A program made the translations under genes and the position numbers. 18,998 bases of DNA from contig SKKV01000024.1 in NCBI GenBank assembly GCA_007123575.1, positions 1 through 18,998 of the forward strand. Direction: 5' to 3'. Each line of letters begins with the position of its first letter. Within the stretch, counting starts at the first letter, position 1. The notes under the pieces were generated by a model, which did no database searches, was not told the origin of the DNA, and worked only from the letters and a program-made list of their open reading frames with translations. This document shows, piece after piece, positions 13,601 to 18,998 of the stretch. Source of the stretch: Wenzhouxiangella sp. (lineage in GTDB: Bacteria; Pseudomonadota; Gammaproteobacteria; Xanthomonadales; Wenzhouxiangellaceae).

Positions 13601-15636
13601 GTAGCGTGGTCACGCAATCAACCGAACAGCGACTATCTCCAGCACAGCTTTTGCTGTTCGTACTGCTGGTCCTTCTTTTGGGTCTGGTGGCCTACAACTT
13701 TTTTCTGCTCAACCAGCGTAACCAGCAGGAAACCCAGTATCTGGCGTTGACGACAGATATCCAGGTGCGCGCTCAGCAGTTGGCCAAGGCAGCCGGGGAG
13801 TCGGCTGTTGGCAACTTCGATGCTTTCGATGAACTGAGCCGCACGCGCGATATCATCAACAATGCCGTGAGTACATTGCGCAACGGCGACCCCGCCACCG
13901 GCTTGCCGCCTTCCCCTGGCCGGGTTACGGATTCGCTGTCGACCATGGAGCAGCTCTGGAGTCGAATTGATGGCTTCACCGCCCAGATTCTGGAGCGTAC
14001 TGATCTGGTGATCGAACTGGCCGACTCGGCGGCTGAGTTTTCGACCAATATCCCCCAGCTCCAAGCCCTATCCGACGAAGTCGTCAGACGGATGATTGAA
14101 ACGGGCGCGCCCTCGGTTCAGATTTACGTAGCCAGCCGCCAGCTCGTGCTGGCTGATCGCATGCTGCGCCGGGTCAGTGACATCATGGCCGGCGGCACCG
14201 GTGCGATCACGGCCGCTGACGCGTTCAGCCGCGACGCCAACCTGTTTGATCGCGTGCTACAGGGCCTGATCAACGGTGACGAAAGCCTGAATATCAGCGC
14301 CATTCGCAATCAGCAAGTGCTTGAAACCCTCGCCGATGTGGTGCCGATCTTCGAAGAAATCCGGGTCGATGTAGACACCATTCTGACCGCATCGACCGAT
14401 TTGTTCGAAGTGCGCGAAGCGGCCGATGAGATTTTCCTGGATGCAGAGGATTTGACCGATCAGGCCCGGGCTCTGGCCGACGAGTATGCAACCTTGGGGG
14501 ACGATGTGTTCTGGCCCTCTTTGTTGGCAGGCCTGATTTTCGCCGCTGGCGCTTTGTTGATTCTTTTTGCCATCGGTTTCAGTGCCTACCTTGCACAGCG
14601 TCGCCGTGCCCGCGCCACCGCCGAGGTCAACCAGCGAAATCAAGACGCCATTCTGCGCCTGCTGGATGAAATGAGCTCGCTGGCTGACGGTGATTTGACA
14701 GTTCAGGCGACCGTGACCGAGGATGTGACCGGCGCTATCGCTGACTCAGTAAACTACGCGGTGGAGGCCCTGCGTGACCTTGTCGCCGGGGTTAACAATA
14801 CCGCACAGCAGGTTGCAGCCCAGGCTCAGGAAACCCGGGCCACAACGATTCAATTGGCCGAAGCCTCGGAGCACCAGGCCAAGGAGATTCGCGAAGCCAC
14901 CGATACCATCAATGAAATGGCCCGGTCATTTGACGATATGGCCAAACGCTCCAGTGAATCGGCCGACGTTGCCCAGAGCTCGGTCCAGATTGCCAACCGT
15001 GGTGCCGACATGGTGCGCCAGACCATTTCCGGGATGGACAGTATTCGCGATCAGATCCAGGAAACCTCGAAGCGAATCAAGCGCCTGGGTGAGTCCTCGC
15101 AGGAAATTGGCGACATTGTCGAGCTGATTAACGGCATCTCAGAGCAGACCAACGTACTGGCGCTGAATGCTGCAATTCAGGCAGCCTCGGCAGGCGGCGC
15201 CGGTCGTGGTTTCGCGGTGGTTGCCGACGAAGTCCAGCGTCTGGCTGAACGTGCCACCAACGCCACGCGTCGAATCGAAGCACTGGTTCAAACGATTCAG
15301 GCCGATACCGCCGAGGCGGTCAACTCGATGGAACAAACCACCTCGCAGGTGGTTTCTGGGGCCCGACTGGCAGAGGATGCCGGTGAGGCGCTGGAGTCGA
15401 TCGAGAAAGTGTCCAATGACCTGGCCGGACTGATTCAGGACATCTCGCACCAGGCCCAGGAAGAATCTAACAATGCGACCAAGATCGCCAAGTTGATGAA
15501 CAGCATTCGAGACATCTCGGTCCAGACCACGGAAGGTACCGGGCAGACCGCGAAATCGGTGGCCAACCTGGCTGAATTGGTACGCGAACTACGTGATTCG
15601 GTATCTGACTTTACGCTTCCAGAGGATGAGTCCTGA
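13597..15636 (+). CDS. pilJ: PilJ, methyl-accepting receptor of the Pil-Chp system
   Basis: This is an inner-membrane chemoreceptor that senses type IV pili or surface contact and controls ChpA/PilL. The 679 residues match P. aeruginosa PilJ in length. Transmembrane segment 1 lies at about 17-37. A periplasmic region at about 38-304 carries two helical sensing modules, and transmembrane segment 2 lies at about 306-331. A HAMP-like linker follows to about 400, and a long cytoplasmic signalling coiled coil covers about 405-665. The hairpin tip is INGISEQTNVLALNAAIQAASAGGAGRGFAVVADEVQRLAERA at 511-553. The start is set by GAGGTGA at 13586-13592, four bases before the ATG. No methyltransferase gene (pilK) follows, so any methylation would use an enzyme encoded elsewhere. 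Confidence 0.95.
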   Translation: MSSVVTQSTEQRLSPAQLLLFVLLVLLLGLVAYNFFLLNQRNQQETQYLALTTDIQVRAQQLAKAAGESAVGNFDAFDELSRTRDIINNAVSTLRNGDPATGLPPSPGRVTDSLSTMEQLWSRIDGFTAQILERTDLVIELADSAAEFSTNIPQLQALSDEVVRRMIETGAPSVQIYVASRQLVLADRMLRRVSDIMAGGTGAITAADAFSRDANLFDRVLQGLINGDESLNISAIRNQQVLETLADVVPIFEEIRVDVDTILTASTDLFEVREAADEIFLDAEDLTDQARALADEYATLGDDVFWPSLLAGLIFAAGALLILFAIGFSAYLAQRRRARATAEVNQRNQDAILRLLDEMSSLADGDLTVQATVTEDVTGAIADSVNYAVEALRDLVAGVNNTAQQVAAQAQETRATTIQLAEASEHQAKEIREATDTINEMARSFDDMAKRSSESADVAQSSVQIANRGADMVRQTISGMDSIRDQIQETSKRIKRLGESSQEIGDIVELINGISEQTNVLALNAAIQAASAGGAGRGFAVVADEVQRLAERATNATRRIEALVQTIQADTAEAVNSMEQTTSQVVSGARLAEDAGEALESIEKVSNDLAGLIQDISHQAQEESNNATKIAKLMNSIRDISVQTTEGTGQTAKSVANLAELVRELRDSVSDFTLPEDES

Positions 15637-15746
15637 TCTACCGTGCCTTTCGATATTTACGATCAGTCACGGTATGAGTAAGCCTGCCAGAGAGGTCAGC
15701 CAATCATGCGTTCACTTCCCAAGCCAACTTTCGTGGGGTCGCGGTC

Positions 15747-18700
15747 ATGAGTAGCACGCGATCGAGAAATCAGTCCTTGCAGTGGACCAGGCCGCTTTTG
15801 GATGAACTATGCGATGAAGTGCGCATGGCCGTTGAGCGCTTTGGTGACGACGAGGTGGACAGTCGCCCTGAAGATCTGGATGAAGCCATCGCAGCCTGTG
15901 AGAAGGTGGCCGGTTCCCTGGCAATGATGGATTTCGAAAGCGGCCAGTTGGTGGCCGGTTCTATGGGAGAAGCGTTACAGGCGCTGCAAGGCGGGCAGGT
16001 TAAGGATATCGACCAAGCTATCAGTGCCGTTCTCGAGGCCACCGGTACCCTGCCCGATTATCTCGATTACCTCGAGAGCACTCAGCAGGATGCGCCCATC
16101 ATCGTGCTGCCTACGGTCAATGAGCTGCGCGCGGTTGCGGGCGAAAAGCCGATTGACGAAACCACGTACTTCCAGCCTGATGTGGAAGGCGTCGTGCTGC
16201 CCGAGGTCGGCAGTGACAGCGTTCCCGAGGTTGGAGAAATTCGGCGCCGGTACCAGCACGCGCTGCGCGGCATGCTGCTCAACAACGCCGACGAAGAGGC
16301 CTTGTCGGTGCTGTCCGCTGCGGCCCTGGTGCTGCGCGACCAGACTTCTCTGCCTGCGTCGGTTCGAAGGGTTGGGTGGGCCGCCGGCGGGCTGTGTGAG
16401 GCATTGCGTGAGCAGGATGTTGCTGCCGGTCCATCGACAACGCGTCTATTTGCCAGGCTGGATGTGCTGATCAAGAATGCCAGTGAGAAGCCAGCTAGCG
16501 CGGGCCTGAATGATCGGGCTGATGACCTTTGTCAAGGTTTCCTTTTTCAGCTCGCCATGGCGCGATCAGGAGCGCCGCTGGCCGCAGAAGTTTACCAAGC
16601 CTTTGATCTCGGCACGCATGCCCCGGAACAAGTTGCCCAGGCAAAGGTATTCCTGGCCGGCAGAAACAGGGCCCTTTACACCGCTGTAACCCAGGCAGCG
16701 CGGGAAGACCTTGCCAAGGTCAAGGATGTACTCGGCTCTCAATTGGAGCAGGAGCGAGACGCGGAGTTGCTGCAGCAGCAAACAACCTTGCTGCAGTCGG
16801 TTGGTGAGAGTCTCGGCATGCTGGGCCTTGATCGCCTGTCCAGCCGGGTCAAGACCCAGGCCAGCCTGCTGAACGAAATGGGTTCAGATGCAGACGATCC
16901 GGTGCTGCTGCGAGTGGCTCGTGAACTGCTGGTTGTCGAGTCACAGCTCGAGGAAAGCTTCGGGCTTGCCGCTCAGGGCGACCTGGATGATGGTGCCGAC
17001 GACGCCATTGGCTTGTTGCCGGCCTCCGAGCATCGTCGCGTCGTTCGCCAACTGGTCAAGGAGGCGCTGGAGGATCTGGCTCACGCCAAGCACCTTCTGG
17101 ATGCTGTCAATCGGCAGAAGGCCGACGCCGGAGCGATTGGAGAGGCGCAAACCATTCTCGACCGAATTGCTGGCGTGCTGAACCTGTCTGAATTGGGTGA
17201 GGCCGCCGAGATGTTGCATGCTGCCAGCCGGGTTGCTGGCGATCACCTGGGCGGGAGCGTCAGCGGCGATCCCGAGGCACTGGATGCCCTGGCTGAGACG
17301 TTGACGGTCACCGAGTTTTATTTGGAAAGCTTGTCTACGCAAGACGCGCGTGGTGAGGCTTACCTTCATTCCGCTCGTGACCGACTGGCGGCGCTGGGTT
17401 ACTGGGAGGTTGATTTGGATCAACCGGCACCGGTTGATGGAGAGCAGGCCGTTGAATCGGCGCTTCCGGTCGAAGAGCAACTTGATGACCAGCCCGAGGA
17501 ATTGACCGACGCTGACGCATCGGAAACCCCTGAAGCGCTTGCCGATCTCGAAGAGCTTGAAGATATCGATGAGTTTGAAGGCATCGATGAGCTGGAAGAT
17601 TTCGAGGAAGGCGAGCCGGTCATGGACTTCGAGACCGACGAAACTATCGATACCGATCTGGAACTTGGTGACAGGGAAGAGGCCGACGAAGTTGAGCCCG
17701 ACGACCTGGCCATGGGGGCGGAAACTGAGGTTGATGCAGACGAGGTCAGCGCAGACGAGACGCTGGAGGTTGGTGGCCGTGAGCCAGATTCGGAAGAGGT
17801 CCCGGAAATCGAGCGGAGCGAAGCGCTTGATGAGATCGATGAGGTTGACGACCTTGAGGATCTGGAGGATCTCGCCGATATCGATTTCGACGAAGAGCCA
17901 TTAACCGATGAAGGGTCCGTTGCCCACGTTGGCGGGTCTACTGAAGATAAATCCAAATCAGCGCCAGCGCCATCCGGAGGCTCGGCGTTTGACGATTTCG
18001 ATATCGTTGAAATTTTTCTTGAGGAATTCGATCAGGAGCTCGAATCGCTCAACGAACTGGTGCCTGCCTGGCGCGAAAACCCCAATGACGAGGAAACGAC
18101 CGTTACCATCCGGCGCGCTTTCCATTCATTGAAAGGTTCTGGGCGAATGGCCGGTGCCATGGAAATCGGTGAGTTCGCCTGGCAAATCGAAAACATGCTC
18201 AACCGTGTTCTGGACCGCCAGATAGAGGCCACCCCTGAAATAACAGGGCTGGTTGCCCGTGCAGTCGGCTATCTGCCGAGCATGCGCGACCGCCTGAGTG
18301 GCGAGGGTGAGGGTGAAGTCGATGAGGCGCGGTGTGAGGCATTGGCCCGGGAGGCCGAGCTGGCATCCGAAGGCAAGCTGGCAGACGGAGCTGAAACGCG
18401 ACCGGTGCCGCCTGAGCTTGAAGATCTGGATCCGACCCTGATCGAGCTGATGGTTAAAGAGTTGTCGGAAAATCTGGAGTCTTTCGATCAGTGGCTTGAA
18501 GATGCTGACGAATCCGGCCACGTACCGCCGATTGATGAGAGCTTGGTTCGGACAGTCCATACCATGAAGGGCACCATGCGGCTTGCCCCCATCGGTGATG
18601 AGACGGAAACCGCTCAGATTCTGGAGTCTTATCTGGAAGAGCTGTCGCTGTGTGTCGCACCGCCGACGCGCGCTGGACTGGTCGCCATGGTGCACTGCTC

Positions 18701-18998
18701 GGAGCTGTTTACTCAGCGGCTGGCGAGACTGCGCTGCGATCCGATTGATGACGAGGTGTTCCAGACAGGCGACCTGGCGCGAGAGTTACGCGAGCTGCAC
18801 AACCAGGCCCACCGCGAAAGAACCGGTGATCAGCCAGCACCGGTGCCGCCGATTGACGTTAAAAGGGATGAAGCTGCAGCTAGCGAGGAGCTCACGGTAG
18901 ATGAGCTAGCCGAGTCAGAAGCTGACCAGGAATTTGAGACCGAAGCCGAACTTGAGGTAGACGCAGAAGCCGAAGCCGAAGCCGAAGCCGAAGCCGAA
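15747..18998 (+). CDS. chpA: ChpA/PilL hybrid chemotaxis histidine kinase, N-terminal part (runs off the window)
   Basis: This is the central kinase of the Pil-Chp system; 1084 codons are present with no stop, so the 3' part is missing. ATG 15747 gives MSSTRSRNQSLQWTRPLLDE, typical of FimL/ChpA N-termini. HPt-like helical modules near 50, 350 and 470 (for example LQSVGESLGMLGLDRL at 349-364) lack the phosphoacceptor His. Residues 575-725 are an extremely acidic Glu/Asp linker. An intact HPt follows with His793 in RAFHSLKGSGRMAGA, and a second with His938 in VRTVHTMKGTMRLA. The fragment ends in Glu-Ala dipeptide repeats. The remaining HPt modules, the CheA-like catalytic core, CheW and receiver domains should lie beyond the edge. 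The 110 bases after pilJ hold no convincing gene. Confidence 0.93.
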   Translation, partial: MSSTRSRNQSLQWTRPLLDELCDEVRMAVERFGDDEVDSRPEDLDEAIAACEKVAGSLAMMDFESGQLVAGSMGEALQALQGGQVKDIDQAISAVLEATGTLPDYLDYLESTQQDAPIIVLPTVNELRAVAGEKPIDETTYFQPDVEGVVLPEVGSDSVPEVGEIRRRYQHALRGMLLNNADEEALSVLSAAALVLRDQTSLPASVRRVGWAAGGLCEALREQDVAAGPSTTRLFARLDVLIKNASEKPASAGLNDRADDLCQGFLFQLAMARSGAPLAAEVYQAFDLGTHAPEQVAQAKVFLAGRNRALYTAVTQAAREDLAKVKDVLGSQLEQERDAELLQQQTTLLQSVGESLGMLGLDRLSSRVKTQASLLNEMGSDADDPVLLRVARELLVVESQLEESFGLAAQGDLDDGADDAIGLLPASEHRRVVRQLVKEALEDLAHAKHLLDAVNRQKADAGAIGEAQTILDRIAGVLNLSELGEAAEMLHAASRVAGDHLGGSVSGDPEALDALAETLTVTEFYLESLSTQDARGEAYLHSARDRLAALGYWEVDLDQPAPVDGEQAVESALPVEEQLDDQPEELTDADASETPEALADLEELEDIDEFEGIDELEDFEEGEPVMDFETDETIDTDLELGDREEADEVEPDDLAMGAETEVDADEVSADETLEVGGREPDSEEVPEIERSEALDEIDEVDDLEDLEDLADIDFDEEPLTDEGSVAHVGGSTEDKSKSAPAPSGGSAFDDFDIVEIFLEEFDQELESLNELVPAWRENPNDEETTVTIRRAFHSLKGSGRMAGAMEIGEFAWQIENMLNRVLDRQIEATPEITGLVARAVGYLPSMRDRLSGEGEGEVDEARCEALAREAELASEGKLADGAETRPVPPELEDLDPTLIELMVKELSENLESFDQWLEDADESGHVPPIDESLVRTVHTMKGTMRLAPIGDETETAQILESYLEELSLCVAPPTRAGLVAMVHCSELFTQRLARLRCDPIDDEVFQTGDLARELRELHNQAHRERTGDQPAPVPPIDVKRDEAAASEELTVDELAESEADQEFETEAELEVDAEAEAEAEAEAE
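18966..18998 (+). repeat. GAAGCC hexanucleotide tandem repeat inside chpA
   Basis: Five and a half perfect copies of GAAGCC encode alternating Glu-Ala and run into the window edge, so the true copy number is unknown. Because the unit is six bases, gain or loss keeps the frame and only changes the linker length. Confidence 0.9.

Noticed and set aside
15674..15754. 26-codon open frame between pilJ and chpA
   Set aside because: No ribosome binding site and no recognisable character; too short to support.

Overview
The window comes from a GC-rich gammaproteobacterium. Gene content and order (gshB-tonB-yqgE-ruvX-pyrB, and pilG-pilI-pilJ-chpA) fit the Xanthomonadales/Chromatiales side of the class, possibly a Wenzhouxiangella-like lineage. 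The lineage is inference from gene order and protein sequence, not from a search. The region is chromosomal core: no rRNA, tRNA, CRISPR array, insertion sequence or prophage is visible.

Layout. Bases 1-303 hold no gene I can recognise. A minus-strand mnmC (bifunctional tRNA modification enzyme) faces a plus-strand merC-type membrane protein across a short AT-rich region that contains a Zur-box-like sequence. gcvH (glycine cleavage H protein) follows on the plus strand, behind an 11-bp hairpin. It converges with a long minus-strand array that reads, in transcription order: gshB, tonB-like, (tandem hairpins), yqgE, ruvX, pyrB, amidoligase, class I glutamine amidotransferase, (28-bp inverted repeat), glnE, nfi. 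Most junctions in this array overlap by 4 or 8 bases, which implies translational coupling inside three blocks separated by the two structured intergenic regions.

From about 12.4 kb to the right edge the plus strand carries the Pil-Chp surface-sensing and twitching-motility signalling operon: pilG (response regulator), pilI (CheW-like adaptor), a possible 37-residue small ORF, pilJ (methyl-accepting receptor), and the first 1084 codons of chpA/pilL (hybrid histidine kinase). The chpA fragment has degenerate N-terminal HPt-like modules, a very acidic linker and two HPt modules with intact His. It runs off the window inside a GAAGCC hexanucleotide repeat. No pilH and no pilK lie between these genes.

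The least understood part is the amidoligase and glutamine amidotransferase pair downstream of pyrB. Its genes overlap by 4 bases, its product is unknown, and the amidotransferase carries an arginine-flanked hydrophobic insertion that could bring it to the membrane. Other points worth a look are the CACCGAAGA-unit palindrome, the probable leaderless start of yqgE behind an extended -10, the Zur-like site before merC, and the small ORF between pilI and pilJ.
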